Source: Arcanobacterium haemolyticum
GTDB taxonomy: Bacteria; Actinomycetota; Actinomycetes; Actinomycetales; Actinomycetaceae
DNA: 64,000 nucleotides
NCBI GenBank assembly: GCA_021532125.1
Contig: JADYUX010000003.1
Location: 234,676-298,675, forward strand
Reading direction: 5' to 3'
In this document: positions 9,381 through 20,085 of the stretch, in pieces
How the letters are laid out: every line of letters starts with the position of its first letter
How positions within the stretch are numbered: the first letter of the stretch is position 1
Notes under the pieces: generated by a model
What the model was told of the DNA's origin: nothing
What the model saw: the letters and a program-made list of their open reading frames with translations, nothing else
The model's database searches: none
Made by a program: the position numbers and the translations under genes

Positions 9381-11189
9381 TTAGTCGCCCAGGCCGAGGC
9401 GTTCAAGCTCCTCGGCAATCACGGATTCGTCGAGCTTGACGAATACGGGCTTGGGCTTGGCGATCGGTGTTCCTGCTACGACGTCGCGCGGTTCCCAAGG
9501 ACGCACGTTCGTGTAGTCGCCGGTGATGATCGGGTAGGGATCGCCGCCATCGAGGTCCTCAGCCTCTTCAAGGCGTGGCATCGGGGCGATGTCGCCAGCG
9601 CCGCCAAGCACCTTGTCGATGGCATTCGAGGAGTGCGGGAGGAATACGGACATCATGGTGTTGAGATCCGATACCGCCTGGATGAGCGTGTTCAGCACAG
9701 TGGCGAGGCGTTCACGCTGCTCAGGGGCCTTGAGGTGGAAGGGCTCCGTGCGGGCAACGTACGCGTTCGCTTCACCGACGAGACGCATAATCTCGGCGAG
9801 GGCTGCGCGCTGGTGATGGTGGGCGATCTGGTCGCCAACTACCTCGAAGCCTCCGCGTACTGCATCGAGCAGCTCACGATCGACATCCTCAAGTTCTCCT
9901 GCGGCTGGGATCTCACCGAAGTTCTTTGCAATCATCGCTGCCGTGCGGTTGACGAGGTTGCCCCAGCCAGCCACAAGTTCGGAGTTGTTGCGGCGCACGA
10001 ACTCGGACCACGTGAAGTCGGCATCCGAGGTTTCTGGGCCGGCGATGGAGATGAAGTAGCGCAGCGCGTCGGGCTGGTAGCGCGAGAGCACGTCGCGCAC
10101 GTAAATCACCACGTGCTTCGAGGAGGAGAACTTCTTGCCTTCCATCGTCAGGAACTCGGAGGCGACAACTTGGGTCGGGAGATTGAGCTTTCCGAGGGCA
10201 CCAGGTTCACCACTCTTGGCGCCTTCGCCGTTGTAGGCGAGGATTTCGGCTGGCCAGATTTGGGAATGGAAAACGATGTTGTCCTTGCCCATGAAGTAGT
10301 AGGACAGGGCTTCGGGATCATTCCACCATGCGCGCCAATCGTCGGCGCTTCCAGTGCCAGCTGCTTCGCGGCGGCGCGCCCACTCGACGGATGCGCTGAG
10401 GTAACCAATGACGGCGTCGAACCACACATAGAGGCGCTTGTTCGGTTGGTCTTCCCAGCCAGGAACCGGGATACCCCAAGAAATGTCGCGGCTCATCGCG
10501 CGGGGGCGAACGTCCTCGAGAAGGTGCTTGGAGAAAGAGATGACGTTCGGTCGCCATTCGCCGGTCTTTTCCACCTCGTCGAGCCACACAGCCAGCGAAT
10601 CAGCAAGCTGAGGAAGGTCAAGGAAGTAGTGTTCTGTTTCCTTGAAAAGCGGGGGCTGGCCAGACACCTTGGAGATCGGATTGATGAGATCCTGTGGGTC
10701 AAGCTGATTACCACAGTTATCGCACTGATCACCACGCGCACCGTCGGTACCGCAGATCGGGCAGGTTCCTTCGATGTAGCGATCAGGCAAGGTGTTGCCA
10801 GAGACAGGGTCGATAGCAACAGAGGTTTCCTGCACGATCATGTAGCCGTTATCGCGGCAGGTTTCGAACATCTGCTGCACCACTTTTTCGTGATTAATTG
10901 TGGTGGTGCGAGTGAAAAGATCGTAGGAGAGGCCGAGGGAAACAAGATCCTCAGCGATGATTCGGTTGTTCTTATCGGCTAGTGCTTTGGGGGTGACCCC
11001 TGCTTCGTCGGCAGCGACGAGGATCGGGGTGCCGTGTTCGTCGGTTCCGGACACCATAAGCACGTCTTCTCCACGCATTCGCATGTAACGCGAAAAGACG
11101 TCGGAGGGGACGCCGAATCCGGCGACGTGCCCAATGTGGCGCGGGCCGTTGGCGTAGGGCCATGCTACTGCGGAGAGAATATGCGACAT
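9381..11189 (-). CDS. metG: methionyl-tRNA synthetase
   Basis: The 602-residue class I aminoacyl-tRNA synthetase charges tRNA-Met. It has the HIGH motif (HIGHVAGF, about residue 18), the zinc knuckle with paired CxxC motifs (CPICG...CDNCG), the KMSKS equivalent KKFSSSKH, and a normal C-terminal anticodon-binding domain without a tRNA-binding appendix. The ATG at 11189 is preceded by TAGAAT with a seven-base gap and no Shine-Dalgarno, so the mRNA is probably leaderless. tatD follows. Confidence 0.97.
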   Translation of the reverse strand: MSHILSAVAWPYANGPRHIGHVAGFGVPSDVFSRYMRMRGEDVLMVSGTDEHGTPILVAADEAGVTPKALADKNNRIIAEDLVSLGLSYDLFTRTTTINHEKVVQQMFETCRDNGYMIVQETSVAIDPVSGNTLPDRYIEGTCPICGTDGARGDQCDNCGNQLDPQDLINPISKVSGQPPLFKETEHYFLDLPQLADSLAVWLDEVEKTGEWRPNVISFSKHLLEDVRPRAMSRDISWGIPVPGWEDQPNKRLYVWFDAVIGYLSASVEWARRREAAGTGSADDWRAWWNDPEALSYYFMGKDNIVFHSQIWPAEILAYNGEGAKSGEPGALGKLNLPTQVVASEFLTMEGKKFSSSKHVVIYVRDVLSRYQPDALRYFISIAGPETSDADFTWSEFVRRNNSELVAGWGNLVNRTAAMIAKNFGEIPAAGELEDVDRELLDAVRGGFEVVGDQIAHHHQRAALAEIMRLVGEANAYVARTEPFHLKAPEQRERLATVLNTLIQAVSDLNTMMSVFLPHSSNAIDKVLGGAGDIAPMPRLEEAEDLDGGDPYPIITGDYTNVRPWEPRDVVAGTPIAKPKPVFVKLDESVIAEELERLGLGD

Positions 11190-11397
11190 GTATCTAATTC
11201 TAGGCGCTGAAAGTGACGCGACCTATTCGGTTAGTCCACGAATGACATGGCGTTGGCAATACCGACGACGATGATGACGACGAAACCTGGCATTCATTGG
11301 TACGACGAGCCTCGTCGTACGCGAGGGAGGGGAGCGTTCATACGCTCCCCTCCCTTGTTGAGTCGACTATTCAGTTTGATCGGGCTGTTTAGTCTTC
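11190..11397. other. intergenic region between metG and the pilus operon
   Basis: No gene is seen here. It holds the metG promoter region (TAGAAT box) and two adjacent hairpins: TACGACGAG/CTCGTCGTA (11301-11319) and the stem described as the pilus-operon terminator. Confidence 0.6.
11324..11355 (-). terminator. likely terminator of the pilus operon
   Basis: A 14-bp GC-rich stem (AGGGAGGGGAGCGT / ACGCTCCCCTCCCT) with a 4-base loop lies 43 bp after the stop of the tip-protein gene. No clear T-run follows on the minus strand. Confidence 0.6.
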
Positions 11398-14300
11398 TTA
11401 CTGGCGGTCAGTGTCCTTCTTACGGCGGGTTGCCACCAGGATGGCGGTTGCAATCACAAGCAGAAGCACAACACTCGCACCATAGACCACCATCTGCGTA
11501 CTACCCGTGGCAGGCAACTTGCCTTCTGGATAGTTCTTCACCGTGATCGTCTTACCCGATAGCGAGATCCCGGCAGCGTCCAGATTCGATAGCGCCGGAG
11601 CCGAAATCTCGTCGTTCGCGCTCACCGTGAAGGTCCACGTGTAGGGCAGGCGTGCGTACCCGTCTGGTGCGACACGCTCACCCAACGTGTACTCGCCGGG
11701 CTTGAGCTCAACCGTCCACTCGTGACCACCTTGAACGGCAAGTCCTTCGGCGGGAAGGTCACCACCGGTCACGACGAGCGTAGCTCCATCGAGAGCGGCG
11801 TCGTTGTTAAAACCATCAACCTTGCTGAGCTTGACACTCACGGTCGCCGGCGTTGTCACCGTCAGACTGTCACTGGCATCCACGGCCTTACCTGAACGCA
11901 AACCTGCCGCGTACACACTAACCGTGTCGGAATGTGTAGCGCCAACACCGAGAGGAGGAAGCTGCGCCGTACACGTCGCTGACGTTCCAACAAGAAGCGC
12001 ATCGTGTTCGATGCCCTTGAGCTGTTTCTTCTCCCACGTACAGGTGATGTCACCAACGGATGCATTACCGCTCGTCGTCGTATCAACGAGAGTCGGATCG
12101 ATGAGATCATCCTGGCCCGTGTTCGTCACTGTGAACACAATATTCGTCGTATCCTTCGGACCGACCTCGACTCTCGTCTCATCCGCCTTACCTTCAACAC
12201 GCTTCGTGATCGAAATGCTCGGCTCGGGCAATGGCTCCGCTTCAGCGGTGGCTGTGAATGTGTCGTCGTCCGTCACCGAGGAACCCGTGCGCACGCCTGT
12301 TCCCGTGATCGTCACGGTGTCCTTATGGGACTGCGGTGTTGCCATCGTCAGCGTACCCGTCACGGTTGCACGTGCACCCGGCGCTAGTGAGAGCCCTGGG
12401 AGCGTGTACGGGAATTGTGCTGATGTAAACGTTGTTCCGTTGTACCGGAAGGTGGCGATTGCGTCACCTGACACGGTGTCGTCCGAGAACGTCACCTGTG
12501 AAAGAGGTTCGTCACCCGTATTCGTCACTGTGACCGTCACCGGAACTTCCGCCGACGTCACCTGCGTCGGGGCCTGGTCGGCTGGGTTCGTCACCGGGCC
12601 ACGCGTCACGTCGTTGGATGCCTTGCCGCTCTCATCAATGTATGCCTTCTGCACCGAAATGGCAGGAACAAACGTATCAATAGCTGTATTGACGTTCTCC
12701 GTAACAGCACCCGAAGCAACCGCGAATGCGGCAGTCTGTACCAGCGAACCTGATGCGCGGGGTGCCACCGTGTCCACTGCAAAAGCATTCCCCGGGCGAT
12801 CGGAGATCGCGTAGGCCTCATCAGTGAGCTTCTTGCCATCGACGACCGACTGATCAGTCACTTCGAAAGACACCGAGTAGTTACTACCCGGCTGTACATT
12901 CGCAAACGAGTATGTACCGTCCGTTGCTGTGATCGTTGAGGCGACGAGAGTATCTCCCTGCATGAGGTATGCGGCGACGCCTGAAACCGGTTGATCCGAA
13001 CCTGCGCGCACGGCATCAGCCTTGTCGGCATCGAGCCACACGCGGCCCGTCACCGAACCTGGATCGGGCGCAGAAGGGTTGCCTGGAATTCCCGAGTACA
13101 CCTGATCGCACTGGTCGCCAGGAGTGTCGTATGCACCCCAGCTAGCACCGGCCGAACATGTCTCATTACCCAGGAGCTTGGCCGCCACCGACGGGTTCTT
13201 ATCGTCCGCCTTAGGAAGAGCCGGCGCTTTCACTCCCGACTTCGGATTGGAATTCGTCGAAACAAACACCTGGTTCGTGACAACCTGGTTGACCTTCGAC
13301 TGAGCAACCTTCGCCGTCACCATCACCTGAACCGTCTGACCGGCTGGAATATCCGGGAGATCATACGTACGCGTGGACACATCGTATGTAGGTGTGGTTG
13401 CAGCTTTGTTTATGGACGACGACGAAGGAGCGATCACCTGGCCACTGACTGCCTGACTCTTCATCACCTTGATCTGCACAGGGACATTACTCGACGAATA
13501 CGCACTTGTTAGCTTATTTCCAGATCCGCCGCTGCCCCAACCCCAGAGCTGACCAGCAGTATCGACACCCATGCTCATTGCGCTGCCGGTACTAATACTC
13601 GTCATTCGAGGCGCACCAGCCACCGGTGCAGGAGTGTGACGATCGGTCGTCGTACCATCGCCAATTTGACCGCTTTCGTTACGCCCCCATGCCCAAAGCT
13701 GGCCATCGGAAGCTATGGCAAGAACGTGGTAGTAGGAAATGGAGACATCCCGGAAGGTCGTGCCTTTCGCCACTTGCACTGGTGTCAGTTGAGTGACGGT
13801 TGTGCCGTCACCGATTTGACCGTACGCATTACTTCCCCATGCCCAAAGGCCACCGTCGACATCAATCGCAAGTGTCGTCATCGGAGTCGAAGCCGTGGTT
13901 ACCACTGACTTAAACTTCGTCCCCTCAGCCACTTTGACTGGCTCCGCCGGTGCGACCTTCGTACCGTCGCCAAGTTGTCCATCGCCGTTTCGTCCCCACG
14001 CCCACATTTGACCATTCGTATCAATAGCGAACCCTGTCAAATTGGTGCTAGCTGTGACCGTGGAAAACTTCGTCCCCGGCTTAATCTGGACCCCCTGTCG
14101 CCCGTTCCAATTCCACAGTCCTCCGTCTGTATCAATCGCGTAAACGCTCCCAAGCGATGCCGAAACAGACACGAGCTTGTGTCCCTGCATAATCTTCACC
14201 GGAATTGGCTGACGATCAGTCGTAGCAAGAACCTCGTTGGCGTCGTTACGACCCCACGCCCACAATTGACCGCTTTCGTCAATCCCGAACGATGAGAACC

Positions 14301-17300
14301 ACGACGTATCGAAGGAAGTGAAGGGGGTTCCATCCTTGGCGATGACGGGTGTGGGTTGGTTAAAGTCAGTCCTACTGTTTCCGACCTGTCCAGCATAATT
14401 CCAACCCCAGCCCCAAATCGCGTCGTCAGTATCTCGGGCAAGGACATGAACTGCCGCCGTGGATGCGTCCTTAAATTTGACGTACTGCGCGGGCATGCCG
14501 TAGCTCATCGTCACATCCGTCGCATCGCCCGCGATGACATCGGTGAGCTTCACTCCGGTCTGTGCCGTGTTGCCATCATTCTTGACCTCGATAGGCCACG
14601 CGAGGGTGCATTTTCCGTCCACACACGAAGCCGTGGCCGGCTGCTTCTGTGTATCCACGTGAGGATCGGCAGCAAAGTAACCAAAGTTCACGTTCTCAAA
14701 TACCTGGTCAATTCCGAGATTGACGGTATCCGAGATATCCGACGAAGCATCCATCTTCTTGTATCGGTACGAGTATGTCTGCTTCACCGTGTTCTTTTTG
14801 TCCGGATAGAACGCGGAATCCACGGACACCGGAACACCGGAAAGAACGCGCACCTTGTAATCGCCTGAGACAAAATTCCGGTCGAAGGAATATGAACCAT
14901 CTGAAGCGGTCGTCGCCTCAGCAAGCTTTGTCTCTCCCTTGAAAAGACCAAGCTTCACGCCGGCAATTCCAGCACTCGCCTCTGCACCGCCCGACGCCTC
15001 GATACGATCTGTTCCAGAACCGGAGGCATCCCAATACACGTACCCCGACACGGTTGAAGCAACGACCGAGTTCTCGGCTGGCCATGGCGCTGGTGACGTT
15101 GTGCCAGCAACCGCCGCACCACTAATCCAGGTGAGGTATGTGTCGCCAATCTTGTTACCACTCGGGACCAACGAGTAGGTCACTACCGAAGCGCCCTGCT
15201 GTCCGCCTTGAGGTTGAACCACCTTGATCTGCGTTGCCTTCTCAGAGAATGTCGGCGTCCACGCTCCATTGACAAGATACTGCAGTGTGGTTCCGGGCAC
15301 CGAGTTCGCCTCGTCAATCTTCACGTTCGCAAGCGTGTACGAACCGTTAAAGTTCGACTTCGTCGCTCCGTCCCAGTTTGCCGGCAGTTCCGATTTCTCC
15401 GTATTTGTCGGCAACTCAATAATCGTCTCGGACGTGAGCCCTCGGCCAGAATCAACAACGCTTACCCGCGCGACGAAGTCGAGATTCTTCGTCACTTCAG
15501 TCTTGGGATTTGTCGTTTCGATGAGCGAAGCACGCTCGGTCACCGCATCAGCATTGACAATGGTTGAATCTGTGTACGTGCGCCCTTGATCCTCGTAATC
15601 GGAGAGGACCCAATTGGCTGCCACATTGACAGCACCAAGGGCGAGGCGCGAAACCCCCGCTGTAAAGGTGAGCGGCGATACGACTGACAAATCTCGTGTG
15701 GCGTTGTAATTGCTCGGCATCCACTGTCCGTCACCGCCAACGAGGAAAGTAGCTTTGCCGGCCTTGTGGGAGAGGCAGTCTCCGTACTCGACGCTGTCGA
15801 GCACCCAACCAGAGGCAACATTATCGATCGACGAAATACAAGCATCGAGCACCACGTCCATCCGCGTTGCGATGGGCTTCGTCGTAGTCGGAAGGTTATT
15901 GACCGTCGAGGAAACAGTGTAGGTTACCTGGGGATTTTCCCACTTCACTGTGTCCGTGTCGCTTGTGATTGTCACAGTGCCAGTCGGTTCGGGCGGCAGA
16001 ACTGGGATAACACCAACAACGCTGCCATCCGTCGGCTCTTGCGTGCCGACCTGAACGACGAGAGCATCGTCAAACGTCTTGGGGAGGGAATCGCCAAATT
16101 GGGCGTAATCCTCCGTCACCTGCATCGGAATCGACACAGTGTATGTACCCGCGCCAGGCATCGCGCCAACAGGCAGCGAGGCAAATACGACACGTACCGC
16201 ATTTGCACCTGCAGGCGGTGTCAGCGATGTTACCCACCCGGCGCTTTTATCTGCATTAGCAATATCGCTCGACCACCCAGAACGTGCCGCAACATACCAC
16301 TGCACGGTGTAGTCGCCCGTGTAAACACCACCCGGACCACTCACACTCACTGGCCCGGTAGCTGTCTGCTCCTTGGGGTCCCACTGATCTGACAGGGTAA
16401 TACGCGAAGCGGCATCCCCTTCGATGAGATGTGTCTTCGCAGCAAGCTCGGTTCGTAGCTGAGTACCAGCGGCAACTACTCGGTACTGTCCGCTCGCGCC
16501 CCGTTCTGATCCGACAGCAAAGCTCATGCTCCCCTCGTCCCACCAGCTATGACCAGGGAGGTAGGGGCGTAGCACATACTTTTGGAAAGGCGCCTCAGGA
16601 GCTGGAGACTCAACGTTGACGAGCGTCCAATCGTTGTTGGCGACGTAGTAGCCAGCTGAGGCATTCGTACCGTTTTCATTCGCTGAAGATTCGTTGATGC
16701 CCTTCCCTTGGCCGGGCTGCCAGCCGTTGCCGTTATTACGGTACGACTCAGTGGAAAACGCCGAATCGTCAAGGACAACATGAACTGGATAGCTGGCCTC
16801 ACTACCAAGCTCCGAGATACCCCAGCCCGACGTGTTGTGGAGTGTGACAATAAGCGACCCTGTTGTTTCTGGAAGCGGGAGCATCCCGTCAGAGGCGGCA
16901 ACTGTCACGCCACCAATTGAGAATGTCGTACCTTCCGGAAGCTGCGACACATCGAGCTTGCCACTCCACGGCGCCTGCGCGGACGCGCCCTTACTTCCAT
17001 CCTGCCCAGGCCGGCCGACCGGGCGCGGATAGATCTCCAGGTCAAAAGTTTTTTGGTCGTATGGCACAGGACCGGAGCTGATATACGGCGTGCCATTGTC
17101 ACCCTTGGAATAATTCTGCGGACGGATCATGATATCTGCCGACGGCGCCGAGACAACGGTGAACGACTTTGTCGAGGATGTCGAATAGGCCGCTGCCGAA
17201 CCCGAAGCCGTTTCAACAGTGACCACTTGATCTGCCTGCGCAGTTCCAGCCGTATCCTTGGCGCGCAAGGTTAGCGGAACCTCAAGGGAGACAGGGACCC

Positions 17301-17736
17301 CGCGTTTTGCCGAATATGTCACGACAACGGTTGTGCCGTCTGCACTCACAACCGGTTCAGAAGCAGTAACAAAATCGTTGCCCCTGCCAAGATTAGGGTT
17401 GAGCGCAGGGTCATACTCCAGCCATGTAGGGATCGTGTAACGCACCTGAATGGCACGTGCAACACCGGGCTCAATCACGATCTTCGAACGCAGACCAACG
17501 AGATCACCAGAAGCAACAACACCGTCGGTCGAGGTATCGTCACCGGGCACAAAGCCGTTCTTCGTCGTCACAAATGTCTGAGACGGCGTATCCTGACCTG
17601 TCCCGTCATATTCAGCGCTCAGCGTGGCGTTCGCATACGGATTTGGTCCTGGAGCCGCAGCAGATGCAGGAGCTGACATCATGCCAAGCACCAAGGCACC
17701 TACTGCCAAGGATGACCACAACGACTTCACTCTCAC
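11398..17736 (-). CDS. giant sortase-anchored pilus tip protein with RCC1-like propeller
   Basis: About 2112 residues, secreted and wall-anchored. A signal peptide (hydrophobic core LAVGALVLGM, ending in ASA) is followed by a long N-terminal adhesive region, an SdrD-B/Cna-B-like fold (nt about 14750-15060), an all-beta segment, seven RCC1-like repeats (nt about 13458-14455), a second SdrD-B-like fold (nt about 12840-13080), two DUF11-like conserved segments and a prealbumin-like domain with an E-box-like YTLGERVAPDGY. The C-terminus has LPATG, a membrane segment and RRKK. The GTG at 17736 is chosen because AAGGA lies eight bases upstream; the ATG at 17766 would overlap the sortase. It is the last gene of the pilin-sortase-tip operon and probably the substrate polymerised onto, or capping, the pilus. 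Confidence 0.9.
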   Translation of the reverse strand: MRVKSLWSSLAVGALVLGMMSAPASAAAPGPNPYANATLSAEYDGTGQDTPSQTFVTTKNGFVPGDDTSTDGVVASGDLVGLRSKIVIEPGVARAIQVRYTIPTWLEYDPALNPNLGRGNDFVTASEPVVSADGTTVVVTYSAKRGVPVSLEVPLTLRAKDTAGTAQADQVVTVETASGSAAAYSTSSTKSFTVVSAPSADIMIRPQNYSKGDNGTPYISSGPVPYDQKTFDLEIYPRPVGRPGQDGSKGASAQAPWSGKLDVSQLPEGTTFSIGGVTVAASDGMLPLPETTGSLIVTLHNTSGWGISELGSEASYPVHVVLDDSAFSTESYRNNGNGWQPGQGKGINESSANENGTNASAGYYVANNDWTLVNVESPAPEAPFQKYVLRPYLPGHSWWDEGSMSFAVGSERGASGQYRVVAAGTQLRTELAAKTHLIEGDAASRITLSDQWDPKEQTATGPVSVSGPGGVYTGDYTVQWYVAARSGWSSDIANADKSAGWVTSLTPPAGANAVRVVFASLPVGAMPGAGTYTVSIPMQVTEDYAQFGDSLPKTFDDALVVQVGTQEPTDGSVVGVIPVLPPEPTGTVTITSDTDTVKWENPQVTYTVSSTVNNLPTTTKPIATRMDVVLDACISSIDNVASGWVLDSVEYGDCLSHKAGKATFLVGGDGQWMPSNYNATRDLSVVSPLTFTAGVSRLALGAVNVAANWVLSDYEDQGRTYTDSTIVNADAVTERASLIETTNPKTEVTKNLDFVARVSVVDSGRGLTSETIIELPTNTEKSELPANWDGATKSNFNGSYTLANVKIDEANSVPGTTLQYLVNGAWTPTFSEKATQIKVVQPQGGQQGASVVTYSLVPSGNKIGDTYLTWISGAAVAGTTSPAPWPAENSVVASTVSGYVYWDASGSGTDRIEASGGAEASAGIAGVKLGLFKGETKLAEATTASDGSYSFDRNFVSGDYKVRVLSGVPVSVDSAFYPDKKNTVKQTYSYRYKKMDASSDISDTVNLGIDQVFENVNFGYFAADPHVDTQKQPATASCVDGKCTLAWPIEVKNDGNTAQTGVKLTDVIAGDATDVTMSYGMPAQYVKFKDASTAAVHVLARDTDDAIWGWGWNYAGQVGNSRTDFNQPTPVIAKDGTPFTSFDTSWFSSFGIDESGQLWAWGRNDANEVLATTDRQPIPVKIMQGHKLVSVSASLGSVYAIDTDGGLWNWNGRQGVQIKPGTKFSTVTASTNLTGFAIDTNGQMWAWGRNGDGQLGDGTKVAPAEPVKVAEGTKFKSVVTTASTPMTTLAIDVDGGLWAWGSNAYGQIGDGTTVTQLTPVQVAKGTTFRDVSISYYHVLAIASDGQLWAWGRNESGQIGDGTTTDRHTPAPVAGAPRMTSISTGSAMSMGVDTAGQLWGWGSGGSGNKLTSAYSSSNVPVQIKVMKSQAVSGQVIAPSSSSINKAATTPTYDVSTRTYDLPDIPAGQTVQVMVTAKVAQSKVNQVVTNQVFVSTNSNPKSGVKAPALPKADDKNPSVAAKLLGNETCSAGASWGAYDTPGDQCDQVYSGIPGNPSAPDPGSVTGRVWLDADKADAVRAGSDQPVSGVAAYLMQGDTLVASTITATDGTYSFANVQPGSNYSVSFEVTDQSVVDGKKLTDEAYAISDRPGNAFAVDTVAPRASGSLVQTAAFAVASGAVTENVNTAIDTFVPAISVQKAYIDESGKASNDVTRGPVTNPADQAPTQVTSAEVPVTVTVTNTGDEPLSQVTFSDDTVSGDAIATFRYNGTTFTSAQFPYTLPGLSLAPGARATVTGTLTMATPQSHKDTVTITGTGVRTGSSVTDDDTFTATAEAEPLPEPSISITKRVEGKADETRVEVGPKDTTNIVFTVTNTGQDDLIDPTLVDTTTSGNASVGDITCTWEKKQLKGIEHDALLVGTSATCTAQLPPLGVGATHSDTVSVYAAGLRSGKAVDASDSLTVTTPATVSVKLSKVDGFNNDAALDGATLVVTGGDLPAEGLAVQGGHEWTVELKPGEYTLGERVAPDGYARLPYTWTFTVSANDEISAPALSNLDAAGISLSGKTITVKNYPEGKLPATGSTQMVVYGASVVLLLVIATAILVATRRKKDTDRQ
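13458..14455 (-). repeat. seven RCC1-like repeats inside the pilus tip protein
   Basis: Seven successive blocks of about 45-50 residues carry the RCC1 signature (for example LWAWGRNGDGQLGDGT, LWAWGSNAYGQIGDGT, LWAWGRNESGQIGDGT). Three blocks are degenerate (the second, third and seventh). Seven blades would close one full beta-propeller. Confidence 0.8.
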
Positions 17737-17740
17737 CGTT

Positions 17741-18610
17741 CTATTCCTTTTCTTCGTTGCTACCACGCCGGCGATCCGAACGCTTCGCTACAAGGCGCCA
17801 CACGACACCCGCAATGACAAGCAGATCCACTGCAAAAACACACCACGCCCACCACGGGATCTGTTCACGCCACTGCACATGAAGATCAGCAGCATGACGG
17901 GCGACGCTAGCTTCCAAAGTTGTATCTCGCACAGCCTCAACAACAAGGCGATGCGAATTCACCCCGTAGGGGGTGCATGTAATTAACGCGAGGATGTCCT
18001 GGCCGGGTTGAGCAGCCAGGCCTGACACGTCCTCGGGAGTTATCGTTGAAATTTTCTCCACTCGCCATGCCCGAGTATGGGTGCCGTAGTTCATGTACAC
18101 GGCATCCCCCACCCGGACGTCACGCAAACGATCAAACATCGAGGCGCTTAATAGCCCTGAATGACCAGTAATGATCGAATACGCGCTGTCACCACCAACG
18201 GGCAGGGAGGTTCCGAAAATATGTCCCGCACCCTTCGCCAAGACTTCGTCGGATGTCCCGTGCCATACGGGCAGGTCGATCCCGGCGCTAGGAACGACAA
18301 CCTTGCCCATGAGCGCATGAGTGGTGTTCCCATCAAGGTTGAGAGTCGCTTCGTACTCGTTCCATTCGGGACTGCCCGAATTCTCAACCTTGTCCAGCCA
18401 CGGGTCGAGAACCGGGCGGGCATCCATCCTCGAGTTATAGGCCTCGGCTTGGGCGATCGCCTCGTCGATATCAGAATCGCTATTCTGAGCAAGACTGCGC
18501 ACAGTAGCTCCAACAGTGTGGAGGTTATTCCACACCGTCATCACCGGCGGGTAATTCAAGAGCATGAGCCCCACCACGAGCAGAGCAATTCCGCAACGAC
18601 GAAGAATCAC
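17741..18610 (-). CDS. class C (pilus-polymerising) sortase
   Basis: This 289-residue membrane transpeptidase joins pilin subunits. Catalytic residues are visible: His150 in ITGHSG, Cys212 in ALITCTPYG and Arg221 in NSHRL. The lid motif of class C sortases, DPW, is at residues 69-71. There is one membrane segment at each end (about 7-22 and 240-262), with the N-terminal one acting as signal anchor. It sits 2 bp after the major pilin stop and 4 bp before the tip-protein start, so the three genes are one operon. The start is GTG with a weak AGAAG. Confidence 0.95.
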   Translation of the reverse strand: MILRRCGIALLVVGLMLLNYPPVMTVWNNLHTVGATVRSLAQNSDSDIDEAIAQAEAYNSRMDARPVLDPWLDKVENSGSPEWNEYEATLNLDGNTTHALMGKVVVPSAGIDLPVWHGTSDEVLAKGAGHIFGTSLPVGGDSAYSIITGHSGLLSASMFDRLRDVRVGDAVYMNYGTHTRAWRVEKISTITPEDVSGLAAQPGQDILALITCTPYGVNSHRLVVEAVRDTTLEASVARHAADLHVQWREQIPWWAWCVFAVDLLVIAGVVWRLVAKRSDRRRGSNEEKE

Positions 18611-18612
18611 GC

Positions 18613-20085
18613 TTACTTCTGAGCCTTCTTACGCGCCAGGACGTATACCACTCCGCCAGCAACGAGAACGACCAGGGCGACACCCAAGATCACCCCAGTA
18701 CCCGCAGCACCCGTGAACGGAAGATTAAAGGTGGCTCGCTTCGTATTTTCCACATCAATCGTGGCGATAGAGCCCGTCTCGTTATCCTGCAGCGTAAGCG
18801 CAACTTCAGTTGCTTCAGGAAGCTTTGCGTAGCCGTCGGGAGCTGTCACCTCGACGAGCTTGTATGTTTGTCCAGCCTTCAGGCCAGCGAACCACGCAAC
18901 CCCGCCCTTCGTCGTCGTCTGTGTAACCTTGAGACCATCCTTGTCGTAGAAGGTGAGGTCATTGCCGTCTGAATCCTGAAGCTTAAACACGGCACCGTCA
19001 AGGAGCGAGGCGTCCTTGGCATCCTTCTTCGTCAGCTCAATACGACCAAGCTCAACTGTGGCAGGAACACTCGTCTCGACGCTTGTCGTCGTCCACGTAG
19101 CATCCTGGTTTGGAACAAATGCGGCGTTATTGACAATGTCCGCGATATTCGCACCAGAATCAACGCTGACGGTCAGAGTGGTTTCAAGCGTCGTACCCGC
19201 GATTGCTACAGCATTGAGTGCATCGAAGCTTGTGAAGGCGATCGTCAGCTTATTCGAATCGTCAATCGTAACGGTGTAATCGGTACCTTCGACGAGCGTT
19301 GGGACCTCACCAGCAAACGATGGAGCCGGCTTGAGAACAAGCTGAGCGCTCTTATACGTCAGGCGAGAATCGAGTTCGTCGCTCACCGTGTACTTAGAAA
19401 TGTGGCTTACGCGAGCGCCCGAATCATCTGTTGTTTCCGCATACGGGTGCACCGACGTGGTAATTGCGTATGTCAGTTCGTCACCCACATCGGTAAACGC
19501 CGAATCATCGACAGTTTTCTCGATTGATTCCACCGTGTTTTTCGGGAAAGCTGTGACATCGTAAATGTAGGAATTATCCTGCGGGAACGGCAGAGTCACA
19601 TAAAACGGCGCAGCCGGCGTCGCATTTTCCGGCGCGGTTGTTTCTGACACCTCATATACGCCGAAATCAAGGTCGGTAAATACCGTTTTACCGTCCTCAC
19701 CTGTAGGTGCCGAAGCAGTGCCGTTGTTATCTACGTAGGTGACGGGGCCAGCGGGCTGACTATTTCCGTTGAGGAGCTTGCCGAGAGTTGCCCATGCTCC
19801 ATTCGTCGTGTAATCAAGTGTAGAAATATCGGTGCCACCGATGCTTGCCACTTTCTTCAGCGTGAAAACCGCGCCGGGAAGTGTGTCGCCTTCGGGGGCT
19901 GTAACACCGTCGCCCTCGACGACCCCATTCGTTGCGGAGCGCTCGTACTTCACAACCGTGAGCGACGACGAACCATTCTTCGCTGCGTCAATAACAATGG
20001 AATCGTCAGCAGAAGCTGCCACGGGAACAACAAGGAGGGCAGCGGCAGCTATAAGACCGGCTGCACGGAAACGACGTAGAGACAT
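18613..20085 (-). CDS. major pilin subunit, SpaA/FimA type
   Basis: The 490-residue shaft protein is polymerised by the adjacent sortase. It has a signal peptide (about residues 1-26), a pilin-type motif ending in AFPKN whose Lys182 is the expected isopeptide acceptor, an E-box (YKLVEVTAPDGY, about residue 425), and the sorting signal LPFTG at 455-459 followed by a membrane segment and RKKAQK. Prealbumin-like folds precede the anchor. The ATG at 20085 has AAGGA five bases upstream; an in-frame ATG 16 codons earlier lacks this. First gene of the pilus operon. Confidence 0.93.
   Translation of the reverse strand: MSLRRFRAAGLIAAAALLVVPVAASADDSIVIDAAKNGSSSLTVVKYERSATNGVVEGDGVTAPEGDTLPGAVFTLKKVASIGGTDISTLDYTTNGAWATLGKLLNGNSQPAGPVTYVDNNGTASAPTGEDGKTVFTDLDFGVYEVSETTAPENATPAAPFYVTLPFPQDNSYIYDVTAFPKNTVESIEKTVDDSAFTDVGDELTYAITTSVHPYAETTDDSGARVSHISKYTVSDELDSRLTYKSAQLVLKPAPSFAGEVPTLVEGTDYTVTIDDSNKLTIAFTSFDALNAVAIAGTTLETTLTVSVDSGANIADIVNNAAFVPNQDATWTTTSVETSVPATVELGRIELTKKDAKDASLLDGAVFKLQDSDGNDLTFYDKDGLKVTQTTTKGGVAWFAGLKAGQTYKLVEVTAPDGYAKLPEATEVALTLQDNETGSIATIDVENTKRATFNLPFTGAAGTGVILGVALVVLVAGGVVYVLARKKAQK

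Noticed and set aside
9375..10982. 535-codon open frame on the plus strand
   Set aside because: It is the antisense of metG; GC-rich codon structure keeps the opposite frame open, and the protein has no recognisable motif.
17737..17766. Upstream ATG for the pilus tip protein
   Set aside because: It would overlap the sortase gene; the GTG at 17736 has a good Shine-Dalgarno and starts the signal peptide.
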